DNA of 60,375 nucleotides from NCBI GenBank assembly GCA_900321005.1, contig ONUF01000020.1, positions 1-60,375 of the forward strand. Reading direction: 5' to 3'. The translations under genes and the position numbers were made by a program. Positions 18,473 to 26,392 of the stretch are shown piece after piece. Positions within the stretch are counted from its first letter, which is position 1. The number at the start of each line of letters is the position of its first letter. Source of the DNA: an uncultured Bacteroidales bacterium. Lineage in GTDB: Bacteria; Bacteroidota; Bacteroidia; Bacteroidales; Paludibacteraceae. The notes under the pieces were generated by a model. That model saw only the letters and a list, made by a program, of their open reading frames with translations. It made no database searches and was not told the origin of the DNA.

Positions 18473-18493
18473 CACCCTAATCTGAACAAAGTC

Positions 18494-19516
18494 ATGAAAA
18501 AAACTCTCTTTTTTGCATTGGTCGCACTGGTATGCGTAGCGTGCGGTAAAAACGACCGTTTGCTCACTTCCGCTACGGGTTCTATCTATGAGTGTCTGGT
18601 CGTCGCTCCGACGGGTGAAGTGTTGCAAGCCGTGAGTCAGACCATGGGCGCGGACCTATACGGTCTGCCGCAGATGGAGCCGGTGTTCTCCGTGTCGAGT
18701 GTGCCCGCTTCGCAGTTCGACGACTTCTTCAAGTCCACGCGAAACATCCTGCTCGTCGATATCAACGAGCACAAGTACACCCAAGTCAAGGCGCAGCAGA
18801 GCCGCGATGTATGGTCCAAACCGCAGGCGATGGTGCGTATCCAGGCGCCGAGTGCGGAGGAGTTCCTGGCCTATTGGGGCGAGAACGGCGAGACGATCCG
18901 CGAGTGGTTCGTACGCGAAGAGCAGGCGCGTCAGATCCGTTTCTATCGCGCGAGTACGAATAAGGAAGCGCGCGCGCACCTGAACAAGCGCGGGTACGAC
19001 ATATGGGTGCCGGAGGATTTCATGCTCATCATGGACACGACATTCGTGCTGAACGAACAGGATATCCATGTGCTATGGACCTGCAACAACAAAGGCCCGA
19101 TGCGCAAGGACGTGCTGGTATATGACTATCCTTATACGGCGCAGGAGCAGTTCTCCGGCGAGTCGATCATCGAGATGCGCAATGAGATAGAGGGCCGCCT
19201 CATCACCGCGCAAGTGCCGGGCAGCCACATGGGCACGGAGTACAAACACTTCCCGCCGGTGAGCCGTCAGGTAGCGGCGCTGCGCGACAGCGTCGGCGGG
19301 TTCTACGCGATCGAGACGCGCGGTCTATGGAAGATGCTGGACGGCGAAGCGATGGGCGGTCCGTTCGTGAGCCTCACGCGACTCGACCAAGTGAACGGAC
19401 GCGTGGTCACCGCCGAAGCGTTCCTCTTCGCGGCAGGACAAAAGAAGCGCAATGCCTTACGGCAGATAGAAGCTATTCTTTATACCTTAGAGATGCCTAA
19501 TGAACGCCAACGGTGA
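18494..19516 (+). CDS. DUF4837-family lipoprotein
   Basis: The ATG at 18494 gives MKKTLFFALVALVCVACGK, a lipoprotein signal with Cys17; the longer frame would overlap the -7 box. The 340-residue protein carries the features I associate with DUF4837 of Bacteroidetes: TGSIYECLVVAP start, NILLVDINEHKY, GYDIWVPEDFMLIMD, WTCNNKGPMRKDVLVYDYPY, GTEYKHFPPVSRQV and YAIETRGLWKMLDGEAMGGPFVSL. The function is unknown; it is anchored in the inner or outer membrane facing the periplasm. Its last 37 bp overlap the convergent pnuC gene. Confidence 0.85.
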   Translation: MKKTLFFALVALVCVACGKNDRLLTSATGSIYECLVVAPTGEVLQAVSQTMGADLYGLPQMEPVFSVSSVPASQFDDFFKSTRNILLVDINEHKYTQVKAQQSRDVWSKPQAMVRIQAPSAEEFLAYWGENGETIREWFVREEQARQIRFYRASTNKEARAHLNKRGYDIWVPEDFMLIMDTTFVLNEQDIHVLWTCNNKGPMRKDVLVYDYPYTAQEQFSGESIIEMRNEIEGRLITAQVPGSHMGTEYKHFPPVSRQVAALRDSVGGFYAIETRGLWKMLDGEAMGGPFVSLTRLDQVNGRVVTAEAFLFAAGQKKRNALRQIEAILYTLEMPNERQR

Positions 19517-20163
19517 AGACCGTAGAGGCAGTTCATGCACCAGAAGACATACTGGGCGGCCATGCAGTAGTCGCCGGCGCGGAGCCACAAAGCGACACTA
19601 AGAATGTCGATCGCCAACCAGATAAACCAATGCTCGCGATAGACGAGAATCATCAGTACCTGTGCCACGAGCGCAGGTACTGTCGTATATGCGTCCAGGT
19701 ACGGCTGGGTATCATCCGTCCATGCGGACAGCCCCCATCCTACTAAAGTCGAGGCGCAGACCGTGGCACCGAGGATCGCTGTCATCACCGCCGGCGTGAG
19801 CGACCGCGGCACTACCCTTCTCTCGGCTCCTGACTCTTGGTTCTCGGCTCTCAGCCTTTTCTTCCACACGAAGATACCGTACACCATCGTGCCGAAATAG
19901 TAGGCATTGATGGCGATGGTGCCGTAGAAGCGTTGGGTCCAGCAGAGCCAGGTGAAAGTCAGTACCTGGCCGAAACCGAAGGCATAAGTCCATATATTGC
20001 CCTGCGCCGCGAGACAGACGGAGCAGACGCCCAAACAGCCTGAGATCAGGCTGACGAGAGTGAGGGAATGAGGGTTGAGGGAATTAGTGATGAAGTACGT
20101 GACTACTTGTACGAGCAGTCCGAAAGCGATGAAGCTAAAATCAAAGATTTTATTGCGCGTCAT
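19480..20163 (-). CDS. pnuC: Nicotinamide mononucleotide (or related vitamin) transporter PnuC
   Basis: This 227-residue polytopic protein has about seven membrane helices and PnuC marks such as WTYAFGFGQVLTFTWLCW, YFGTMVYGIFVWKK, REHWFIWLAIDILSVALWL and VFWCMNCLYGLHRWR. The family moves nicotinamide riboside, or in variants thiamine or riboflavin, by facilitated diffusion. No riboswitch is visible that would point to another vitamin. It overlaps the upstream lipoprotein gene by 14 bp, so it is translated in the pheS operon. Two 7-8-nt repeat arrays lie in loop-coding parts (19821-19855 between helices, 20061-20090 after the first helix), adding LNPHS and AENQESGAE stretches. Confidence 0.9.
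   Translation of the reverse strand: MTRNKIFDFSFIAFGLLVQVVTYFITNSLNPHSLTLVSLISGCLGVCSVCLAAQGNIWTYAFGFGQVLTFTWLCWTQRFYGTIAINAYYFGTMVYGIFVWKKRLRAENQESGAERRVVPRSLTPAVMTAILGATVCASTLVGWGLSAWTDDTQPYLDAYTTVPALVAQVLMILVYREHWFIWLAIDILSVALWLRAGDYCMAAQYVFWCMNCLYGLHRWRSLGISKV
19821..19855. repeat. Heptamer array inside pnuC
   Basis: Five 7-nt units in exact register: TCTCGGC, TCCTGAC, TCTTGGT, TCTCGGC, TCTCAGC. They encode part of a hydrophilic loop (AENQESGAERR) between membrane helices. Confidence 0.8.
20061..20090. repeat. Second 7-8-nt array inside pnuC
   Basis: Units TGAGGGAA, TGAGGGT, TGAGGGAA, TTAGTGA. They encode the short loop TNSLNPHSL after the first membrane helix. Confidence 0.7.
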
Positions 20164-21844
20164 AGGTCCAGGTCTCCTCGAAATCCCAGTTGGACTTCGT
20201 TTGTATCTTCGTCGGGTTCACATAGACCTTCTCCGGCTGGCGCTTGTCATCCCAACTACCGGTGGTCCACTTCCCGTCGCCGTTGACATCCTTGTACATG
20301 CGCAGGTAGTACGCGTCGGGTTTGAGGTAGCGGAAGAGGGCTCCGTCGGATTGGGCGGACTGCTCTTGCAGCACTTGCTCCCTCCCGTTGAGTACCTGGA
20401 TTCGCATACTCGGGTCGAAGGGCTCGATCGTCACGCGGATAGTCGAGTAGTCTTCGGGGGTCTTGAGGGTCAGCGAATAACTGCCGGCGACATGCGTGAT
20501 ACCATACACATCCGTCAAAGCAGCGCTGTCGAGGCACAGTTCGTATTTCTTGCCGGGCTCCAGTTTGGCGACGAACAGCAGTTGCAGCGGCAGCGTGTCG
20601 TGCGGCGCGATAGTGAAAGGCACAGGATGATCGACCGTATCCTTTTCCTTGCGTTCGTACAAGTGCATGGCCTCTTCGCGGATGAACGCGAGCGGTGTAG
20701 CAGCGGTGAGCCGCAGCGTGTCGTAGAGTTCGAAGTTCTTGGAAGCATTGGTCTTGATGACCAAGCGTCTGTTGCGGCGGTTGCGTTCCTGCGCTGCCTG
20801 TGCTTTGGCGGAGAGCCGCGGTGCGCGCCAGCGAGCCAAGACGGTGTCGGTAGCCCACTCCAAGTGGAAGAGGCTGTCCGTACGGCGGTAACGCACCTCG
20901 AAATAGAGCGAGTCGGGTCGGATGGACGCGCTGTCCAACAGCCAGAGCGTCACCGTGTCGTTGTTTCTCGAGAAATAGGTGTTATAGTTCAGGCTGTCGA
21001 TGAGCGGACGGATGGTCGGCAGGCTGTCCGGACCGGTAGAGAAAGCGATGCGGATACGGTGCTGCTCGTCGCGCGTGGTGCGCTGCAGATAGAGCCGTTG
21101 CTGCTGGGGCATGAAGAGATAGAGCGTGTCGCGATGCGCCGGCAGGCTGTCCGTAGCCGCGGTGTCAGGTGCCGTGACCGTGATGGTATGTTCCGCAAAA
21201 GCGACGGACTCGCCCGGCGTGAGGCGATTGTCACGGCTCACGTCATCGACGGCATAGAGGCGGTAGGTGCCCGCGTGCATGTTCGCAATGCGGTACAGAC
21301 CCATCGAGTCCGTGCGGGCGATGCGCAGGAAAGGCAGTTTGGTGAAGGCCGTGTCGCTCAAGTCATCGTGGATACCGACGATGATACCTTTGCGCGGCTT
21401 GAGGTTCTCCGCATCCAGTACGACACCCGTCGTCTCCAAAGTGTCGATCGTCGGGCCGGTAGAGAATCCGAAACAATAGCCATGGATGGGATTTTTCTCG
21501 GTATAGTCGCATATGGCGTCGCCGAAGTCGATGGTATAGGTCGTGCTGTCGCGCAGGCTGTCGGTAAACTGTATGAGCACGCGTTTGCCGCGCGCCTTGA
21601 CATCCGGCGGGCGCTGCTGCGGAGGAGACATCAGCAGGTTCGCGCTGATGTTATCCAGTTGAATATACTCATTGAAAGTGATCTCGATGCGCCGGCCCGT
21701 GAAGTTCACGGTGCCGTTCTCCGGCACCGACTTGACAGCCGTAGGCGGGATAGAGTCTTTGGGTCCTCCCTGCGGCCCTACGCCGCGGTTCGCACACCCC
21801 ACCAACACCAAGGCCGTCAACAGTATAGACAGGCTCTTGCGCAT
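20150..21844 (-). CDS. Lipoprotein with N-terminal Ig-like (SbsA-type) domain
   Basis: MRKSLSILLTALVLVGCAN is a lipoprotein signal with Cys17, followed by GPQGGPKDSIPPTAVKSVPENG, the typical opening of a Bacteroidetes lipoprotein family with a bacterial Ig-like domain (residues about 30-120). A prealbumin-like or carboxypeptidase-regulatory-like segment follows (TTGVVLDAENLKPRKGIIVGI ... GLYRIANMHAGTYRLYAVDD). A similar fold closes the protein (YLRMYKDVNGDGKWTTGSWDDKRQPEKVY). Length 564 residues. The family is usually outer-membrane associated with no defined role. It lies 6 bp after pheS and overlaps pnuC, indicating one operon. Confidence 0.85.
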   Translation of the reverse strand: MRKSLSILLTALVLVGCANRGVGPQGGPKDSIPPTAVKSVPENGTVNFTGRRIEITFNEYIQLDNISANLLMSPPQQRPPDVKARGKRVLIQFTDSLRDSTTYTIDFGDAICDYTEKNPIHGYCFGFSTGPTIDTLETTGVVLDAENLKPRKGIIVGIHDDLSDTAFTKLPFLRIARTDSMGLYRIANMHAGTYRLYAVDDVSRDNRLTPGESVAFAEHTITVTAPDTAATDSLPAHRDTLYLFMPQQQRLYLQRTTRDEQHRIRIAFSTGPDSLPTIRPLIDSLNYNTYFSRNNDTVTLWLLDSASIRPDSLYFEVRYRRTDSLFHLEWATDTVLARWRAPRLSAKAQAAQERNRRNRRLVIKTNASKNFELYDTLRLTAATPLAFIREEAMHLYERKEKDTVDHPVPFTIAPHDTLPLQLLFVAKLEPGKKYELCLDSAALTDVYGITHVAGSYSLTLKTPEDYSTIRVTIEPFDPSMRIQVLNGREQVLQEQSAQSDGALFRYLKPDAYYLRMYKDVNGDGKWTTGSWDDKRQPEKVYVNPTKIQTKSNWDFEETWTYDAQ

Positions 21845-21850
21845 GAAGAA

Positions 21851-22891
21851 TTAACAACTCTCGAACTGACGAAGGAAGCGCACATCGTTCTCGGAGAACA
21901 GACGCAGGTCCTTCACGCGGTATTTGAGGTTCGTGATACGCTCTACGCCCATGCCGAAGGCAAAACCGCTGTACTCCTTGCTGTCGATACCGCAAGCCTC
22001 CAGCACATTCGGGTCCACCATGCCGCAGCCGAGGATCTCCACCCAACCGGTGCCTTTGCAGAACGAGCAACCCGTGCCGCCGCAGATGTTACAGCTGATA
22101 TCCATCTCAGCGCTCGGCTCCGTGAACGGGAAATAACTCGGGCGCAAACGGATCTTCGTATCCGGACCGAACATCTCTTTACTGAAATAAAGCAGCGCTT
22201 CGCGCAGGTCGGCGAACGATACATTCTTGTCGATATACAATCCTTCTACCTGGTGGAAGAAACAATGCGCACGCGCCGAGATGGCCTCATTGCGATAGAC
22301 GCGGCCCGGGCAGAGCACACGGATCGGCGGCTTCTGGCTGGTCATCACGCGGGTCTGTACGGACGAGGTATGCGAGCGCAGCAGCACATCCGTCGGCTTC
22401 TGTACACCGACTTCTTTCTCGATGAAGAAAGTGTCCTGCATGTCGCGGGCAGGGTGCTCCGGGGCGAAGTTCAGCATACCATACACGTGCTTGTCGTCCT
22501 CTACCTCCGGTCCTTGCGCGATGGTGAAACCGATGCGGGAGAAGATATCCTCTATCTCCTCGCGCACGAGCGACAGCGGGTGACGCGTGCCGAGTGCGAT
22601 AGGATCCGGCGTGCGGGTGAGGTCGAGTTTGTCCGCCTCCGCCGCTTTCTCTTCGAACTGCTCACGGAGCTCGTTGATACGCGCTTCCGTAGTCTGACGC
22701 AACTGGTTGAGCAACTGGCCCAACTCACGCTTCTGATCGTTCGGCACATTACGGAACTCATTGAACAGCGCCGTGATCTCGCCTTTCTTACTGAGGTATT
22801 TGATACGCAGCGCCTCCAACTCCTCGGCGTTATTTGCCTTCAACTCATTCACCTGCGCAAGCAAGGATTGTATATTTTCTTTCAAAGCCAT
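21851..22891 (-). CDS. pheS: Phenylalanine-tRNA ligase alpha subunit
   Basis: This is the catalytic alpha chain of the alpha2-beta2 enzyme that charges tRNA-Phe; the beta gene is not in the window. The ATG at 22891 (MALKENIQSLLAQ) lies 24 bp after the -7 box; the longer frame runs through the promoter. At 346 residues it has the usual size. An N-terminal coiled coil (1-90) precedes the class II core: HPLSLVREEIEDIFSRIGF, LRSHTSSVQTRVM, VYRNEAISARAHCFFHQVEGLYI, and CNICGGTGCSFCKGTGWVEILGCGMVDPNVL with a Cys-rich loop common in this phylum, and FGMGVERITNLKY (motif 3). Confidence 0.98.
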   Translation of the reverse strand: MALKENIQSLLAQVNELKANNAEELEALRIKYLSKKGEITALFNEFRNVPNDQKRELGQLLNQLRQTTEARINELREQFEEKAAEADKLDLTRTPDPIALGTRHPLSLVREEIEDIFSRIGFTIAQGPEVEDDKHVYGMLNFAPEHPARDMQDTFFIEKEVGVQKPTDVLLRSHTSSVQTRVMTSQKPPIRVLCPGRVYRNEAISARAHCFFHQVEGLYIDKNVSFADLREALLYFSKEMFGPDTKIRLRPSYFPFTEPSAEMDISCNICGGTGCSFCKGTGWVEILGCGMVDPNVLEACGIDSKEYSGFAFGMGVERITNLKYRVKDLRLFSENDVRFLRQFESC

Positions 22892-22915
22892 AATACGACA
22901 TTTTAAAAAACGCCG

Positions 22916-22946
22916 CAAAGTTACGACTTTTTTCTGACATATGCAA
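22916..22946 (-). promoter_or_regulatory. Promoter of the pheS operon
   Basis: TTG (22946-22944), 20-nt spacer, TAACTTTG (22923-22916), minus strand, extended -33 TTTGCATATGTCA. It begins 20 bp after the stop of the TPM-domain gene. Confidence 0.85.
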
Positions 22947-22965
22947 AAAAAAGTGTAACTTTTCT

Positions 22966-23922
22966 TTACCAACGTCCACCGGCACCGCCGCCGGAGGTAG
23001 AACCGCCGCCCCAGGAACCGCCACCGCCGGAGCTGCCTCCACCGAAGCTGCCGCCGCCAGAAGAGGAAGAAGAGGACGACGATGAATGTTCTAATTTCGG
23101 GATGATCTCGCGGCGCGTGAAGACATGTCCGCAGTGCTTGCAGCGATAGGTTATTTCTTTCTCTCCGCTATGCGAATAGGTGGCTTTGGTGATGGTCTTG
23201 TATTGGATAGCGCGGGCTTTGCGTTTGCCGCATTTCGGGCATTTCTTAACCGCCGCGAACCAGCAGGCGATGATGATGAGCACAACGCCGAGTCCCATGA
23301 TCCAAAGGACGATGATCTCGCCTGTAGTCCACTCTATCTCCTCATCTTCCCAGGCATACTGCCCGCGGTTGGTGAACGACCGGACGGCAAGCAGTTCTTC
23401 GGGCGCTTCGCCGTCGGTACAGATTTCATAGACAGCGAGTGCTCCGAGGCACAATCCTTCGTCATAGTCTCCGGCACGGAAGGCGGGAACCATCTCATCC
23501 TGTATGATGCGCGAGCAGACGGCGTCCGTGAGGACACCTTCTATACCCGTACCCGTCATGATACGCACATCATGGCTGTCGAGCACGAAGAGGATGAGCA
23601 CGCCTGTGTTCTGTCCCTCGCGTCCTATTCCCCATCGTTGGAAAAGCTCGTAGGCGAAGTCGAAGGCGTCGGAGGTCTCTTCGATAGCGGAGAGGGCGAC
23701 GATAGCCATCTCGACGTGGGTCTTCTCATCAAGCATCGCCGCACAGCTGTTGAGCCATTGGACGGTGGAGTCCGCGAGAAGCGAATCGGGGTCAGCGACA
23801 TAGTACTCCTGTCCCTGCTTCTTCGGGCTCGGCACCTCAGACGGCGTATAGACCGCCGCAGCGAGGGGAGTCAAGAGTAGAGATATGAAAGCTAAAAGAC
23901 AGAGTTTTTTAAATGATACCAT
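22966..23922 (-). CDS. TPM-domain membrane protein with zinc ribbon and Gly/Ser-rich tail
   Basis: The start chosen is ATG 23922 (MVSFKKLCLL...); a TTG four codons earlier is less likely. After a signal peptide, residues about 30-160 form a TPM (TLP18.3/Psb32/MOLO-1) domain: VEMAIVALSAIEE, FAYELFQRWGIGREGQNTGV, DVRIMTGTGIEGVLTD. A membrane helix comes next (EIIVLWIMGLGVVLIIIACW), then a cytoplasmic zinc ribbon (CPKCGKRK ... CKHCGHVF) and a low-complexity Ser/Gly tail, as in YgcG-like proteins. The role is unclear; some members are linked to membrane stress or repair. It overlaps the response-regulator gene by 14 bp, so it belongs to that operon. Confidence 0.88.
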   Translation of the reverse strand: MVSFKKLCLLAFISLLLTPLAAAVYTPSEVPSPKKQGQEYYVADPDSLLADSTVQWLNSCAAMLDEKTHVEMAIVALSAIEETSDAFDFAYELFQRWGIGREGQNTGVLILFVLDSHDVRIMTGTGIEGVLTDAVCSRIIQDEMVPAFRAGDYDEGLCLGALAVYEICTDGEAPEELLAVRSFTNRGQYAWEDEEIEWTTGEIIVLWIMGLGVVLIIIACWFAAVKKCPKCGKRKARAIQYKTITKATYSHSGEKEITYRCKHCGHVFTRREIIPKLEHSSSSSSSSSGGGSFGGGSSGGGGSWGGGSTSGGGAGGRW

Positions 23923-24535
23923 GCTCGATTGCAAAACGGACCATCTCCACGGAGGAGTTCAGACCGAGTTTATTGAATATATTCGTCTTGTGGCTGTTGA
24001 CGGCGCGGAGGGAGATATGGTATTTCTCCGCTATCTCCTTGCCCATGAGTCCGTCGCAGCAGGCTTTGATGATTTCTATCTCGCGTTTGGAGAGCGCGGC
24101 TATATTCCTGTTATTAAGTTTGGCATCGGTGATGTCCCGTATAAGGATGGCGATATCCCGTCCGTAGAAGGGCACATCGTTGGCGACGGAGTCGATGGCA
24201 AGGGGTATTTCGGATAGCGGAGAACTCTTGCTGACGAAGCCGTCCATGCCTATCTTGAGGAGTTGCATAAGGGTAAACTCCCGATTGTCGATAGAGAGGA
24301 CGATGATCTTGATATCCGGATACTCACTACGCAGCCGTTCTGCAACATCTACGCCGTTGGTGTCGGGCATGAGGATGTCCAGTAAGACGATGTCGCAGGG
24401 CGTGCCGGCTTCTAGCGCCTCGAAGAGTTGCGCCGCGGTTGGTACGCTGATAGTGATGGTATGAGGAGTGGACTGCAGCGTACCGGAGATGCCGACGCGT
24501 ATCAGTTCATGGTCATCGAGTATAGCGATTTTCAT
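23909..24535 (-). CDS. LuxR/NarL-family response regulator
   Basis: From the ATG at 24535 (MKIAILDDHELIRVG) the protein has 208 residues. Residues 1-120 are a receiver domain with the acidic pair DD (7-8), phospho-acceptor Asp53 in VLLDILMPD, and a lysine near 103 (GFVSKSS). Residues about 140-205 are a LuxR helix-turn-helix (LSKREIEIIKACCDGLMGKEIAEKYHISLRAVNSHKTNIFNKLG). It overlaps the kinase gene upstream by 23 bp and the TPM gene downstream by 14 bp, so the three are translationally coupled. The kinase is the obvious partner. Targets are unknown. Confidence 0.95.
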   Translation of the reverse strand: MKIAILDDHELIRVGISGTLQSTPHTITISVPTAAQLFEALEAGTPCDIVLLDILMPDTNGVDVAERLRSEYPDIKIIVLSIDNREFTLMQLLKIGMDGFVSKSSPLSEIPLAIDSVANDVPFYGRDIAILIRDITDAKLNNRNIAALSKREIEIIKACCDGLMGKEIAEKYHISLRAVNSHKTNIFNKLGLNSSVEMVRFAIEHGII

Positions 24536-26351
24536 ATTTGTTGATTGGGTAATAAGCGTGTTGTAAATCAATGGTAAACGTAGTGCCCTCGCCTTTGACA
24601 GATTGGATATCCATCTTACAGTGGCAGAGGTTAAGCAGTTCGCGACAGAGGATGAGTCCGTAGCCTGTACCGCTCTCGCCGTCGGTCCCGACAGACGACT
24701 CCAGCTGCTTTTGATCAGTGAGGATACGCCGGATCTGCATGCGTGTCATTCCTACGCCGTGGTCTCGCACATAGAAGGCTGCCGGTGCTATTGTGCCCGC
24801 TTCGATGGTACTGCCTCGGGGCGAGAACTTGATAGCGTTGCTGAGCAGGTTGCGCAATACGGTACGGATCATCTCGCGGTCGGTTTCCACGAGCAGTCGC
24901 TCAGCATGCATATCGATGGTCACGTTTTTGAGCAGGGCCGCGCTCTGTACGTCCGGGATGGTGTCACGCAGTACGGCTGCGAGATCGAGTTGAGCGGTTC
25001 GGAAGCATCGTGCCTGACGATCCAGCTGCACGATCTCCTGCAGGTTACGCAAAAGCGCCAACTGGTTATCGCTGCCGGCAAGGAGTTGTCCGACAAGGGT
25101 ATGCACTTCCTCGGGTTTGTAGGAAGCGTAGTTGGTGTAGAGCATTTGCAGCAGTTGTTGCTGCGCCATGACAGGGTTACGCAGGTCATGACTGAGGATG
25201 CCGTACTGACGTTTCTTATCTGCCGCCTGTTGGGCGATGAGCGTGTTGCGATGACGAAGCAGAACGACCAAGCCGACGAGTAAGGCGATGACGAGCAGAG
25301 CAAGGATGGAGAAGAAGAGCAGTGCTTTCAGTCGTGCCTGTTTCCGCTGTATCTCCTGCTGCTGGTCCGCCAGCTGCTGTTCCTTGCGATAGGTGTCGTA
25401 TTGGACTTGCGCGATGGTCAGTTGCCGCTGGCTCTCTTCGCTCATCAGTTGTTCGTGGAGCACACGTGCTCTTTCGAGCCAAGCCAGGGCCTGTTCGAAC
25501 CTACCGGCGTTCTTGGCGCGAACGTAGAGTTGGTCGCAGGCTTCGAACTCCTGCTTCTTGAATCCGAGTTGGCGCGCTTGTTGCGCTGCTTCTTCGTAGC
25601 GCTCCAGTTGCAAGAGACACAGCACTTCGGTCATCTTGTTTCCCGTCTCGCGGGCGATGGCAAGGGCTTGTGAGGTATAGTCTTTCGCCTTACGCGCGTC
25701 ACCCAAGGCCTCGTAAATATGTCCGAGTTGTGCAAGCCGCATTCCTTCCTGCAGTCTGCGTCCGAGCGAACGGTCGATAGCGAGCGCATCTTCGGTCAAC
25801 TGCAACGCTCTTTGCAGGTTGTCTTCAGATGGCTGATTGCTGCCGTCTGACAGCTGACGGCTTTTCGCCAACAGTACTTCGCCTAACATCGCCTTGCGGA
25901 TGGCGAGGGATTTCGGGGAATGCGTGGTGTCGGATGCCAGAAGAGACTCCTCAATGGAGATGGCGCGCTCGAGATAAGCGATGGCTATGTCCTGCTGTCC
26001 GGCGGACGAGTAAATGCCGGCGAGGTTGCCCAAAGAGGCGGATATATTCGCCGGATCGTCTTGCTGCTCGTCAAACGCCAAACATTGCTCCCCATAATAG
26101 AGTGCCTGCTGATAATCGCCCAGGCGATGATAACAGTATAGGAGACAGGAGTAGAACTCGCATCGTATATCCATTGAGTCCTCGGGCACGGCAGACAGGC
26201 CGTCGTTATTGAGGGCTACCGCCTGCTCTATCTCCCCCGCCATGGCGAGGGAGTATGCACTATCTACTACGGCAAACGCCTCCTCTCGCGTCATGGCGGG
26301 AGTCGCCATGACGGAGAAGAATGCAAATACTATGAGAATAAACCTTTTCAA
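24513..26351 (-). CDS. TPR-containing membrane sensor histidine kinase
   Basis: I place the start at TTG 26351: it gives MKRFILIVFAFFSVMATPA, a clean signal peptide, whereas the in-frame ATG at 26390 lies inside the promoter and the next internal ATG loses the signal. The 612 residues hold periplasmic TPR repeats (about 25-330), a membrane helix (about 340-365; FFSILALLVIALLVGLVVLL), the phospho-acceptor H box (SHDLRNP, about 388), and an ATPase domain with N box (NLLSNAIKFS), G1 (VRDHGVGM) and G2 (GTGYGLIL). The spacing from -7 box to start is only 8 nt, so the message should be nearly leaderless. A heptamer array lies in the TPR part (25826-25860). Confidence 0.9.
   Translation of the reverse strand: MKRFILIVFAFFSVMATPAMTREEAFAVVDSAYSLAMAGEIEQAVALNNDGLSAVPEDSMDIRCEFYSCLLYCYHRLGDYQQALYYGEQCLAFDEQQDDPANISASLGNLAGIYSSAGQQDIAIAYLERAISIEESLLASDTTHSPKSLAIRKAMLGEVLLAKSRQLSDGSNQPSEDNLQRALQLTEDALAIDRSLGRRLQEGMRLAQLGHIYEALGDARKAKDYTSQALAIARETGNKMTEVLCLLQLERYEEAAQQARQLGFKKQEFEACDQLYVRAKNAGRFEQALAWLERARVLHEQLMSEESQRQLTIAQVQYDTYRKEQQLADQQQEIQRKQARLKALLFFSILALLVIALLVGLVVLLRHRNTLIAQQAADKKRQYGILSHDLRNPVMAQQQLLQMLYTNYASYKPEEVHTLVGQLLAGSDNQLALLRNLQEIVQLDRQARCFRTAQLDLAAVLRDTIPDVQSAALLKNVTIDMHAERLLVETDREMIRTVLRNLLSNAIKFSPRGSTIEAGTIAPAAFYVRDHGVGMTRMQIRRILTDQKQLESSVGTDGESGTGYGLILCRELLNLCHCKMDIQSVKGEGTTFTIDLQHAYYPINKYENRYTR
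25826..25860. repeat. Heptamer array inside the histidine kinase gene
   Basis: Five units in exact 7-nt register: CAGATGG, CTGATTG, CTGCCGT, CTGACAG, CTGACGG. They encode the loop RQLSDGSNQPSED between two TPR helices. Confidence 0.8.
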
Positions 26352-26359
26352 TTCCGGTG

Positions 26360-26390
26360 CAAAGATACACATTTCTTGCGATTTGTGCAA
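26360..26390 (-). promoter_or_regulatory. Promoter of the kinase / regulator / TPM operon
   Basis: TTG (26390-26388), 20-nt spacer, TATCTTTG (26367-26360), minus strand. It overlaps the end of the 1013-aa gene (stop at 26393) by nothing more than 2 bp. Confidence 0.8.
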
Positions 26391-26392
26391 AT

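Noticed and set aside
19480-20163. Riboswitch for the vitamin transporter gene
   Set aside because: pnuC overlaps the upstream gene and has no leader of its own; no TPP or FMN-type motif is visible upstream of the operon.
20075-22906. Plus-strand open frame of 943 codons across pnuC end, the Ig-like lipoprotein and pheS
   Set aside because: It runs antisense through three well-supported genes and is rich in Arg, Val and Asp as expected of a shadow of GC-biased codons.
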